64,000 nucleotides of DNA, from contig NZ_LWCU01000010.1 in the NCBI RefSeq assembly GCF_001650405.1, positions 20,778-84,777 on the forward strand, written 5' to 3'. Made by a program: the position numbers and the translations under genes. Positions 34,637 to 42,428 of the stretch are shown here, one piece after another; position 1 is the first letter of the stretch; every line of letters starts with the position of its first letter. The notes beneath the pieces were generated by a model that searched no databases, was not told the origin of the DNA, and saw only the letters and a list, made by a program, of their open reading frames with translations. The DNA is from Microbacterium sp. H83 (GTDB lineage: Bacteria > Actinomycetota > Actinomycetes > Actinomycetales > Microbacteriaceae).

Positions 34637-36897
34637 CCTCCCAGACCCTGACCGACAGCCCGACCGACCTCGACTCCGCCCCGTACCTCGACCGCGACCT
34701 GCCGGTCGCGGCGCGCGTCGCCGACCTCCTCGACCGCATGACCGTCGAGGAGAAGGTCGGACAGATGCTGCAGCTCGACGCCCGCGACGACCTCGAGGAC
34801 CACGTCCTGCGGCGTCACGTCGGATCGATCCTGCACACGTCGCCCGAGCGCATCCTGCAGGCGAACGCCCTCACGGCGCGGACGCGGCTGCGGATCCCGC
34901 TGCTGGTGGGCGAGGACTGCATCCACGGGCACTCGTTCTGGCCGGGGGCGACCATCTACCCGACGCAGCTCGGCATGGCGGCGACCTGGAACGCGGAGCT
35001 CGTGGAGAAGGTCGCGCGGGCCACGGCGATCGAGGTCGCGGCGACCGGCATCCACTGGACCTTCTCACCCGTGCTGTGCATCGCGCGCGACCTGCGGTGG
35101 GGCCGGATCGATGAGACCTTCGGCGAGGACCCGTTCCTCATCGGAGAGCTCGCCTCAGCGATGGTGCGCGGGTACCAGGGCGACGGGCTCGACGACCCGA
35201 CAGCGATCCTCGCGACCGCCAAGCACTTCGCCGGGTACTCCGAGACGCAGGGCGGACGCGATGCGAGCGAGGCCGACATCTCGCGGCGCAAGCTCCGCTC
35301 CTGGTTCCTGCCCCCGTTCGAACGCGTCGCCCGTGAGGGCTGCCGCACCTTCATGCTGGGATATCAGACCACCGACGGCGTGCCGATCACGGTCAACGAC
35401 TGGCTGCTCAGCGACGTGCTGCGCGGGGAGTGGGGCTACACCGGCACGCTCATCACCGACTGGGACAACGTCGGCAGGATGGTCTGGGAGCAGCAGGTGC
35501 AGCCCGACCACACGCACGCGGCGGCGGCGGCGGTGAAGGCCGGAAACGACATGATCATGACGACGCCCGGCTTCTTCGAGGGCGCGCTGGATGCCGTCGC
35601 GAAGGGAATGCTCGACGAGGACGCGTTCGACGAGGCCGTCGCCCGGATCCTCACGCTCAAGTTCGAGCTGGGCCTGTTCGAGGATCCGCGCCTGCCCGGG
35701 AGGCGACTCGACGCGATGGTCGGCAGCGCCGCCCACGCCGAGCTCAACCTCGAGACCGCCCGACGCTCGCTCGTGCTGCTCGAGAACGACGGCGTCCTCC
35801 CGCTCGACGCGACGGCACCGCTCCGCGTGGCGGTGGTCGGCCCCCTCGCCGACGACGCGCAGACGCAGCTCGGCGACTGGGCCGGCGGCTCGGGGCAGGC
35901 CGGATGGCTCGACGGCCAGCCGCGCGAGATGATCACGACCGTGCTCGACGGGCTGTCGGGCGTGGCCGGGTGGACGGTCGCGCATGCGCGCGGCGCCGAC
36001 ATCCTGACACTCGAGGCCGACCCTCGCGGGGCGACCTTCCCCGACGGGCAGCCGCGACCCTCGGTCGTGGTGCCGGCGGATGCCGACGAATCGCTCATCA
36101 CCGAGGCCGTCGCCGCCGCCGAGGCGTCCGACGTCGTGGTGGCGGTCGTCGGAGACCGGATCGAGCTCGTCGGCGAAGGGCGGTCGACCGCGACGCTCGA
36201 GCTCATCGGCGGGCAGAACGCCCTGCTCGATGCCCTGATCGCCACGGGCACGCCGGTCGTCGTGGTGCTGCTCGCCTCGAAGCCCCTCGTGCTGCCGGCA
36301 TCCGTGTCGCGGGCGGCCGCCGTGATCTGGGCCGCGAATCCCGGGATGCAGGGCGGGCGTGCGCTCGCCGAGGTGGTGACCGGTGCGGTCGAGCCGTCGG
36401 GGCGACTGCCGATCTCGTTCGCGCGCCACGTCGGTCAGCAGCCGACGTACTACAACCAGATCCGCGGCCAGCACGGCGACCGCTACGCCGACCTGACACA
36501 GGCGCCCGCGTGGGCGTTCGGCGAGGGGCGGTCCTACTCGACCGTCGCGTACGCCGATCTCTCGCTGACGTCGACCCGGCTGGGCCTCGACGACACGGTC
36601 GTCGGCGCCGTCACCGTGACGAACACCGGAACCCGTGCGGTGCGGGAGACCGTCCAGGTGTACGTCAGAGACGTCGTGACGAGCGTGAGCTGGACGGACA
36701 AGGAGCTCAAGACGTTCCGACAGATCGACCTCGCCCCGGGGGAGACGCGGCGGGTCGAGCTGCAGCTGCCGGTCGCCGAGTGCACGATCGTCGATGCCGC
36801 CGGCATCCGCCTCGTGGAGCCCGGCGAGTTCGCGCTCCTGGTCGGACCGAGCTCGCGCGACGAGGTGCTGCTCAGCGCCGGGTTCACCGTGGTCTGA
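34633..36897 (+). CDS. GH3 beta-glucosidase-type glycosidase
   Basis: 754 residues from ATG 34633, overlapping the permease stop. The N-terminal TIM barrel has LLVGEDCIHGHSFWPGAT and AKHFAGYSETQGGRD. The predicted nucleophile is Asp276 in LITDWDNVG. The central alpha/beta sandwich (ENDGVLPLDATAPLRVAVVGPLADDAQTQLGDW) and a C-terminal fibronectin-III-like domain (VTVTNTGTRAVRETVQVYVRDVV) complete the family. No signal peptide, so it acts inside the cell on imported oligosaccharides, releasing glucose or xylose from the non-reducing end. Its 3' end overlaps soxR by 14 bases, tail to tail. Confidence 0.93.
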   Translation: MTSQTLTDSPTDLDSAPYLDRDLPVAARVADLLDRMTVEEKVGQMLQLDARDDLEDHVLRRHVGSILHTSPERILQANALTARTRLRIPLLVGEDCIHGHSFWPGATIYPTQLGMAATWNAELVEKVARATAIEVAATGIHWTFSPVLCIARDLRWGRIDETFGEDPFLIGELASAMVRGYQGDGLDDPTAILATAKHFAGYSETQGGRDASEADISRRKLRSWFLPPFERVAREGCRTFMLGYQTTDGVPITVNDWLLSDVLRGEWGYTGTLITDWDNVGRMVWEQQVQPDHTHAAAAAVKAGNDMIMTTPGFFEGALDAVAKGMLDEDAFDEAVARILTLKFELGLFEDPRLPGRRLDAMVGSAAHAELNLETARRSLVLLENDGVLPLDATAPLRVAVVGPLADDAQTQLGDWAGGSGQAGWLDGQPREMITTVLDGLSGVAGWTVAHARGADILTLEADPRGATFPDGQPRPSVVVPADADESLITEAVAAAEASDVVVAVVGDRIELVGEGRSTATLELIGGQNALLDALIATGTPVVVVLLASKPLVLPASVSRAAAVIWAANPGMQGGRALAEVVTGAVEPSGRLPISFARHVGQQPTYYNQIRGQHGDRYADLTQAPAWAFGEGRSYSTVAYADLSLTSTRLGLDDTVVGAVTVTNTGTRAVRETVQVYVRDVVTSVSWTDKELKTFRQIDLAPGETRRVELQLPVAECTIVDAAGIRLVEPGEFALLVGPSSRDEVLLSAGFTVV

Positions 36898-37417
36898 GCG
36901 CGTCCTCGGCCTGCGCGTCGTCGGCCTGCGCGTCGTCGTCGTCGTGGTCGCGGAGGCGCTGCGGGCCGGCCCCCCGACTGCCGAGGGCGTCGTCGGGATT
37001 GAGCAGCCCGCACGCCTTCATCGACAGGCAGCCGCAGCCGATGCATCCGGTCAGCTCGCGCTCGAGTCGCTCGATGCCCTCGCGACGCCTCTCGAGCACG
37101 CGCTTCCAGCGGCGTGACGCGCGCTGCCAGTCGGCGTGGCTCGGCGTCTGGGTGAGCGGGACGTCGGCGAACGCCTGCTGGACGTCGGCGAGCGGGATGC
37201 CGAGGCGCTTGGCCACCGTGATGAGGGAGACCCGGCGCAGCATGTGGCGTGCGTAGCGGCGCTGATTGCCGGGGGAGCGCGTCGAGGCGATGAGCCCGAG
37301 GCTCTCGTAGAAGTGCAGCGCCGAGGGAGCGACGCCGGTGCGCCTGCTCATCTCGCCGATCGTGAGGGGCTCGTCGGGACCGTGGACCGTCCGGTCGGTG
37401 TCCGCCTCCGCGCCCAT
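36884..37417 (-). CDS. soxR: SoxR, redox-sensing MerR-family activator
   Basis: 177 residues from ATG 37417, preceded by GAGGGAGGG. MerR helix-turn-helix LTIGEMSRRTGVAPSALHFYE, a dimer helix, then the [2Fe-2S] ligand set Cys125, Cys128, Cys130, Cys136 in GCIGCGCLSMKACGLLNPDD, exactly the SoxR spacing. About 28 extra residues, rich in Asp and Ala (DHDDDDAQADDAQAED), follow. SoxR is activated by redox-cycling compounds. Its operator lies in the spacer shared with the ferredoxin gene. No soxS is expected outside enterobacteria. Confidence 0.94.
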   Translation of the reverse strand: MGAEADTDRTVHGPDEPLTIGEMSRRTGVAPSALHFYESLGLIASTRSPGNQRRYARHMLRRVSLITVAKRLGIPLADVQQAFADVPLTQTPSHADWQRASRRWKRVLERRREGIERLERELTGCIGCGCLSMKACGLLNPDDALGSRGAGPQRLRDHDDDDAQADDAQAEDALRPR

Positions 37418-37434
37418 CCGCGCCCTCCCTCGAT

Positions 37435-37465
37435 TTGACCTCAAGTGTACTTGAGGTCTTAGCGT
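37435..37465 (+). promoter_or_regulatory. SoxR operator within a 19-bp-spacer promoter
   Basis: TTGACC (37435-37440) and TAGCGT (37460-37465) are 19 bp apart, the overlong spacer typical of MerR/SoxR-activated promoters. The dyad ACCTCAAGTGTACTTGAGGT (37438-37457) fills the spacer and matches the known SoxR box (CCTCAAGTTAACTTGAGG). It points to the ferredoxin gene at 37510. Confidence 0.85.
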
Positions 37466-37509
37466 GACACAGTGACTCGAACCATCCCCCGCTCTGCGTC
37501 GGTCGCCTC

Positions 37510-37836
37510 ATGACGTATGTGATCGCCCTCCCGTGCGTCGATGTCAAGGACCGTGCGTGCATCGACGAATGTCCTGTCGACTGCATCTATGAAGGTGAGC
37601 GCTCGCTGTACATCCATCCGGACGAGTGCGTCGACTGCGGTGCGTGCGAGCCGGTGTGCCCCGTCGAGGCGATCTACTACGAGGACGATCTGCCCGAGGA
37701 GTGGCAGGACTACTACAAGGCGAACGTCGAGTTCTTCGACGAGATCGGCTCGCCCGGCGGCGCCGCGAAGCTCGGCGTGATCGAGCACGACCACCCGATC
37801 ATCGCCGCACTCCCGCCTCAGGAGGCCCACGAATGA
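37510..37836 (+). CDS. fdxA: FdxA-type 7Fe ferredoxin
   Basis: 108 residues. Cys9, Cys17, Cys21, Cys25, then Cys40, Cys43, Cys46, Cys50: the layout of 7Fe-8S ferredoxins, where Cys9, Cys17 and Cys50 hold the 3Fe-4S centre and Cys21, Cys40, Cys43 and Cys46 the 4Fe-4S centre. The acidic C-terminus (EDDLPEEWQDYY) is standard. It is the first gene behind the SoxR-type promoter and is 4-base coupled to the flavin reductase. It may pass electrons in redox defence or reduce SoxR (inference). Confidence 0.94.
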   Translation: MTYVIALPCVDVKDRACIDECPVDCIYEGERSLYIHPDECVDCGACEPVCPVEAIYYEDDLPEEWQDYYKANVEFFDEIGSPGGAAKLGVIEHDHPIIAALPPQEAHE

Positions 37837-38399
37837 CCGATGACCCGGTTCGCGCCGCGTCCGCATCCGCCCCGTCTGCTCCGGCCCCGTCTGCTCCGGC
37901 CCCGTCTGCTCCGGTGCCGTCGGTCGTCGGGGAGGGGCTCAAGGCGGCGTTCCGCGCCCACCCGGCCGGCGTCGCCATCATCACCGCGACGACCCCCGAC
38001 GGGCCGGTCGGCCTCACGGCATCCAGTGTCGCGTCGGTCGCCGTGGATCCCGCCGCCATCGTGTTCTCGGTGACGAGGGCGACCGGCAGCGCGGGGGCGA
38101 TCCTCTCGTCCGACACGTTCGTCGTGCACCTGATCGACGATGAGCACTCCGCACTCGCGCAGAGCTTCGCGGTGAGCGGTGCCGAGCGGTTCACGCCCGA
38201 GCAGGGATGGAGCGCCCTGCCCACGGGCGAGCCGTACCTGGCCGAGGCGAGGGTCGCGATGCGCTGCCATCCGATGACGACGGTGGCCGTGGGGTCGTCG
38301 ACCGTCGTGATCGCCGAGGTCGACGAGGTGCTGCTCGGTCAGCAGGGACGCCCGCTCGTGTACGTCGACCGCCGCTTCCACTCGCTCCCCACGGACTGA
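37833..38399 (+). CDS. Flavin reductase-like FMN-binding protein
   Basis: 188 residues from ATG 37833. After a low-complexity N-terminal linker of SAPAP repeats (residues about 8-30) comes the FMN-binding split barrel: FRAHPAGVAIITATTPDGPVGLTASSVASVAVDPAAIVFSV, then FVVHLIDDEHSALAQSFA. Family members reduce free flavin with NAD(P)H or act as small oxidoreductases. The DNA of the linker is a tandem 15-base repeat. It is co-transcribed with fdxA under the SoxR-type promoter. Confidence 0.87.
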   Translation: MTDDPVRAASASAPSAPAPSAPAPSAPVPSVVGEGLKAAFRAHPAGVAIITATTPDGPVGLTASSVASVAVDPAAIVFSVTRATGSAGAILSSDTFVVHLIDDEHSALAQSFAVSGAERFTPEQGWSALPTGEPYLAEARVAMRCHPMTTVAVGSSTVVIAEVDEVLLGQQGRPLVYVDRRFHSLPTD

Positions 38400-38526
38400 C
38401 TCCCCCCTCCACCGTTCGCATCGCGCACCGAACCGAGGCGCCTCGCGTCATGAAAGGGCCCGCCGCGCGTCTCGGTACGTGAGACCCGGCGGCGGCCGCC
38501 GACGGGCAGCGACACGAGGAGTTCTC

Positions 38527-38841
38527 ATGACCCGGTTCCTGATCCTGTACCGCGCCGACGACAGCACGGCGGAGCAGACGGCGAGCATCGATCCCGAGGC
38601 CGGCGCGGAGTCGATGAGCGCGTGGATGGACTGGGCGGCCCGCGCGGGCGACGCGATCGTCGATCTCGGGATGCCGACGCAGACCGTCGCGGGCGGGTCG
38701 CTCGGCTCGCACATCGGCGGCTACTCGATCATGCAGTCGGAGTCGCTCGCGTCGCTGCTCGCGCTGTTCGAGGAGCACCCGCACCGCGCCTCCGGCGGCG
38801 ACATCGAGGTGCTCGAGATGCAGCCGATCCCGGGTCTGTGA
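38527..38841 (+). CDS. YciI-like small protein
   Basis: 104 residues from ATG 38527, preceded by GAGGAG. It reads MTRFLILYRADDS, then WMDWAARAGDAIVDLGMPTQ, and a closing HPHRASGGDIEVLEMQPIPGL. This is the ferredoxin-like YCII/DGPF layout with the terminal basic-acid pair His-Arg. Function in the family is mostly unknown. It stands alone; a nested inverted repeat follows the stop. Confidence 0.75.
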   Translation: MTRFLILYRADDSTAEQTASIDPEAGAESMSAWMDWAARAGDAIVDLGMPTQTVAGGSLGSHIGGYSIMQSESLASLLALFEEHPHRASGGDIEVLEMQPIPGL

Positions 38842-38847
38842 CCCCCG

Positions 38848-38926
38848 ACGGATCACGGACGATCGGACGGATCACGGACGATCCGTCGTCGAAGGTCCGT
38901 GATCCGTCCGGATGTCCGTGATCCGT
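38848..38926. terminator. Nested double inverted repeat between convergent genes
   Basis: ACGGATCACGGAC occurs at 38848 and 38867; its complement GTCCGTGATCCGT occurs at 38895 and 38914. Either left arm can pair with either right arm, giving a bidirectional hairpin between the YciI-like gene and lacI. Confidence 0.7.
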
Positions 38927-38993
38927 CGGGCGTCCGGGGAACCGTCGGGAGGGGGAGTCGGGCGTCCGGAGTCGGAGACCGACAGGGGTGGGG

Positions 38994-40001
38994 TCAGACC
39001 AGGCGGGCGGTCGTCCCCCGGACGTTCAGCTCGTAGGGCAGAGCGGCCGGGATGCCGGCATCCGCGCCTCCGGTGAGCCGGGCCAGCACGGCATCCGCCG
39101 CCCTCTCGCCCTGTCCGAGCGGGAACTGGTCGACCGTCGTGAGGCGGAAGAACTCCCCGAGCTCGTGGCCGTCGATGCCGACGATCGAGAGGTCGCCGGG
39201 CACGGCGAAGCCGAGGTCGCGGGCGGCGAGGATCGCGCCGATCGCCATCTCGTCGGACGCTGCGAACACCGCCGTGGGGCGGGGGCCCGGCCGACCGAGC
39301 AGCTGCTTCGCCGCCCGGTAGCCGCCTTCGACCGTGAAGTCGGCGGGCTCGAGGAAGGCAGGGTTCAACGGGATGCCGGCGGCGGCCAGCGCCCGCTCGA
39401 AGCCCAGCCGACGGTTGGTGGGGATGTGGAAGTCGATGTCGAACTCGGGGTTCGCGCCGATGTGGGCGATGTCGTGGTGGCCCAGCCCGATGAGGTGCTC
39501 GGTCGCGAGCTGCGCGACCGCGACGTCGTCGACGGTCAGCGTGTCGAGCTTCGGGTTCGGGCCGCCGATCGCGATCACCGGCAGTCCCAGGTCGAGCAGG
39601 TGCTGCGTCTCGTCGGCGTCGAGCTCGATCGACACGGCGATCACGGCATCCACCCGCTGGCGTCGGAGGAACGTGTCGAACACGTGGCGGCGGACGTCCT
39701 TGTCGGCGGTGATGTTGTAGAGCGTGATGTCGTAGCCCTCGCGCATCAGCGCCGCTGACACGCCCGACAGCACCGTGCTGAAGAACCACCGGTCGAGGAA
39801 CGGCACCACGACGCCGACGTTGCGGGTGCGGCCGGACGCCAGGCTCGACGCCCGCGACGAGACGACGTACCCGAGCGTCGACGCCGCCTCCTGCACGCGC
39901 AGCCGCGCCGACTCCGACACGTGGCCGCGTCCGCTGAGGGCTCGCGACACGGTCGCCGTCGAGACGCCGGCGAGCCGGGCGACCTCATCGATGCTCGCCA
40001 T
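38994..40001 (-). CDS. LacI-family regulator, probably of the GH13 gene
   Basis: 335 residues. N-terminal HTH ASIDEVARLAGVSTATVSRAL and hinge helix ASSLASGRTRNVGVVVPFLD, then a periplasmic-binding-protein-like sugar domain ending PYELNVRGTTARLV. It lies 90 bases downstream of the alpha-glucosidase gene on the same strand. A LacI-type operator stands at the glucosidase promoter (41768), so the likely role is a maltose/isomaltose-type repressor. The effector is inferred. Confidence 0.88.
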   Translation of the reverse strand: MASIDEVARLAGVSTATVSRALSGRGHVSESARLRVQEAASTLGYVVSSRASSLASGRTRNVGVVVPFLDRWFFSTVLSGVSAALMREGYDITLYNITADKDVRRHVFDTFLRRQRVDAVIAVSIELDADETQHLLDLGLPVIAIGGPNPKLDTLTVDDVAVAQLATEHLIGLGHHDIAHIGANPEFDIDFHIPTNRRLGFERALAAAGIPLNPAFLEPADFTVEGGYRAAKQLLGRPGPRPTAVFAASDEMAIGAILAARDLGFAVPGDLSIVGIDGHELGEFFRLTTVDQFPLGQGERAADAVLARLTGGADAGIPAALPYELNVRGTTARLV

Positions 40002-40019
40002 GGGGTTCCTTCCTGAGGT

Positions 40020-40080
40020 GCTCCGGTCGCCGGTCGCGTCGGTCGTCGTGGACGAGAGCGGCGCGAACGGCGACCGGAGC
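40020..40080. repeat. 13-bp-stem hairpin between GH13 and lacI
   Basis: GCTCCGGTCGCCG (40020-40032) and CGGCGACCGGAGC (40068-40080) are perfectly complementary. The hairpin is in the 90-base gap of the presumed two-gene transcript and may be a partial terminator, lowering regulator expression. Confidence 0.6.
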
Positions 40081-40091
40081 GGGATGCCGGA

Positions 40092-41753
40092 TCAGGCCGT
40101 GGTGTACCAGACGGCCGTGTCGGCGGGCACCGCGCCGCCGTCGAACACCTGGCTCTGCTCGATCACGAACGCGCCCGCCGGGAGCGGCAGCGGCTCGGTG
40201 CCGAGGTTCGCGAGCACGTGGACGTCACCGCGGCGGAACGCGACCGCGTCGGCGCCCGCATCCTCCCAGACGAGCGATCCGCTGCCGAAGCCGTACTCGC
40301 GGCGCCCGGCGAGCAGTCGCTTGTAGAGCGCGAGCGTTGACGCGGGGTCGACCTCTTCGACGTCGCGCGAGTACGCGGCCCAGTCCGCGGGCTGCGGCAG
40401 CCACGACGCGCCCGTCTCGTTGAAGCCGAATGCCGGAGCCTCGGCCTCCCAGGGCAGCGGCACGCGGCATCCGTCGCGTCCGTAGCGCTCGCCGTTCGTG
40501 CGGAACCAGGTCGGGTCCTGTCGGAACGCGTCGGGGATCTCCATGGCCTCGGGCAGGCCGAGCTCCTCGCCCTGGTACAGGTAGGCGGAGCCGGGCAGCG
40601 CGAGCATCACGGTCGTGGCCGCGCGGGCGCGGGCGAGGCCGATGGCCGTGTCGGGCTTGTCGGGGGTGTTCGGGCCGATGCCCTCTCCTTGTGGGTTCTC
40701 GGCCGTCAGTGCGAGGCGCGACGCATGGCGGACGACGTCGTGGTTCGACAGCACCCAGGTGCTCGGCGCGCCCACCGCGCCGAACTCGTCGAGCGACTCG
40801 CGGATCACGTCGCCCAGCTTCTTCGCGTCCCACTCCGTCATCAGGTACGGGAAGTTGAAGGTCTGGTGCATCTCGTCGGGGCGCACCCAGAGCGCGGTCT
40901 GCTTCAGCGTCGGCATCCACGCCTCGCCGCACAGCGCGCGGTCGCCGTCGTACTCGGCGAGCACCTCGTGCCAGTCGCGGTAGATGTCGTGCACGCCGTC
41001 CTGGCCCCAGTACGGGACGTTCGCCTCGCCGCCGCCCATCGAGTCGGCGTCGGCCGGGGGCGTGTAGTCGGGCAGGCCCTCGGCCTTGATCATGCCGTGG
41101 GCCACGTCGACGCGGAAGCCGTCGACGCCCCGGTCGAGCCAGAAGCGCAGGATGGAGCGGAACTCCTCCCGCACCTCCTCGTTGGTCCAGTCGAAGTCGG
41201 GCTGCGTAGGGTCGAAGATGTGGAGGTACCACTGGCCGGGCGTGCCGTCGGCCTCGGTCACACGCTCCCACATGCCGCCGCCGAAGACCGACTCCCAGTT
41301 GTTCGGAGGCAGCTCGCCGTTCTCGCCCTTGCCGTCGCGGAAGATGTACCGCGCGCGCTCGGGGCTGCCGGGAGCGGCCCTGAGGGCCTCCTGGAACCAG
41401 GCGTGCTGCGCCGAGGAGTGGTTGGGGACGAGGTCGACGACGACGCGGATGCCGCGGGTGTGCGCCTCGTTCAGCATGGTGTCGAAGTCGGCGAGCGTGC
41501 CGAACAGCGGGTCGACGTCGCGGTAGTCGGCGACGTCGTAGCCGGCGTCGCGCTGCGGGCTCGTCATGAACGGGCTCAGCCAGATCGCGTCGACGCCGAG
41601 CTCCTTCAGGGAGTCGAGTCGGCTCGTGATGCCGGGCAGGTCGCCGATGCCGTCGCCCGAGGCGTCGGCGAACGAACGGGGGTAGATCTGGTAGATGACC
41701 GCGCTGCGCCACCACTCGGAACCGGGGGCTGCGATCTGCTCAAGCTGTGCCAT
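40092..41753 (-). CDS. GH13 alpha-glucosidase
   Basis: 553 residues from ATG 41753. Opens WWRSAVIYQIYPRSFADASGDGIGDLPG, as in alpha-glucosidases and oligo-1,6-glucosidases. Catalytic residues are in DGFRVDVAHG (nucleophile Asp216), LCGEAWMP (acid/base Glu277) and LSNHDVVRH (third Asp). The C-terminal beta domain is short. No signal peptide, so it is intracellular. It hydrolyses terminal alpha-linked glucose from maltose- or isomaltose-type sugars; linkage preference is uncertain. The promoter carries a LacI operator and looks leaderless. Confidence 0.93.
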   Translation of the reverse strand: MAQLEQIAAPGSEWWRSAVIYQIYPRSFADASGDGIGDLPGITSRLDSLKELGVDAIWLSPFMTSPQRDAGYDVADYRDVDPLFGTLADFDTMLNEAHTRGIRVVVDLVPNHSSAQHAWFQEALRAAPGSPERARYIFRDGKGENGELPPNNWESVFGGGMWERVTEADGTPGQWYLHIFDPTQPDFDWTNEEVREEFRSILRFWLDRGVDGFRVDVAHGMIKAEGLPDYTPPADADSMGGGEANVPYWGQDGVHDIYRDWHEVLAEYDGDRALCGEAWMPTLKQTALWVRPDEMHQTFNFPYLMTEWDAKKLGDVIRESLDEFGAVGAPSTWVLSNHDVVRHASRLALTAENPQGEGIGPNTPDKPDTAIGLARARAATTVMLALPGSAYLYQGEELGLPEAMEIPDAFRQDPTWFRTNGERYGRDGCRVPLPWEAEAPAFGFNETGASWLPQPADWAAYSRDVEEVDPASTLALYKRLLAGRREYGFGSGSLVWEDAGADAVAFRRGDVHVLANLGTEPLPLPAGAFVIEQSQVFDGGAVPADTAVWYTTA

Positions 41754-41760
41754 GCGACTC

Positions 41761-41781
41761 AGATTAGTGCAAACGCTTACA
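41761..41781 (-). promoter_or_regulatory. Leaderless promoter with LacI-type operator for GH13
   Basis: On the minus strand TAATCT (41761-41766) lies 7 bases before the ATG. Directly 5' of it is TGTAAGCGTTTGCA (41768-41781), a near-palindrome with the central CG typical of LacI/GalR operators. Confidence 0.65.
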
Positions 41782-41937
41782 CGATTGCGACAGGTGGGAT
41801 CGAATCGATTCGGGCGCGTGATAGGACGGCGGTTCCCACCGCCGCTTGCAGCGCCCGTCGACCGGAGTATCGCGCCGCGCCCATCGGTGGTTCCGGCCCG
41901 AGAGTATGCTTCGGGCATCCGACGACTGGAGGCTGTC

Positions 41938-42366
41938 ATGGTTCCCGAGATCAACTACTGGGCGGTGCTCCTGGCGACGGCCTCGAGCATGATCGTGGGC
42001 TCGATCTGGTACGCGCCGAAGGTCTTCGGCACCCGCTGGTCGAAGCTGGCGAACGTCGACATGGACCGGCCGGGCTCCAGCGCCACGGTCGCGATCATCA
42101 CGACCGTTCTCGTGAGCTTCGTGACCGCGTGGGTGCTCGCGGGAGCCGCGGCGATCGCGTGGCACTTCTACGGCGGCTCGTTCCTCTGGGGCACTCTCGT
42201 CACCAGCATCCTGCTCTGGGCCGGATTCACCGCAGCGCGATTCATCACCCACGACGCGTTCGAGGGGCGGCCCACCGCGCTCACCACCATGAACATCGCC
42301 CACGAGCTCGTCACGCTCGTGATCATGGCGCTGATCATCGGCGTCTGGCCGCCCGCGCTGGGCTGA
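41938..42366 (+). CDS. DUF1761 membrane protein
   Basis: 142 residues from ATG 41938, preceded by GGAGG; TATGCT about 30 bases upstream may be the -10. About four membrane segments. It opens INYWAVLLATASSMIVGSIWYAPKVFG and ends LVTLVIMALIIGVWPPALG, the DUF1761 layout with WY(A/S)P after the first span. Function is unknown. Confidence 0.82.
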   Translation: MVPEINYWAVLLATASSMIVGSIWYAPKVFGTRWSKLANVDMDRPGSSATVAIITTVLVSFVTAWVLAGAAAIAWHFYGGSFLWGTLVTSILLWAGFTAARFITHDAFEGRPTALTTMNIAHELVTLVIMALIIGVWPPALG

Positions 42367-42428
42367 GGGACAGGGAGGTCGCGGCGCGGCTCATCTCCTG
42401 AGGGACGCGATCGTGATGGTGTGGTCGA

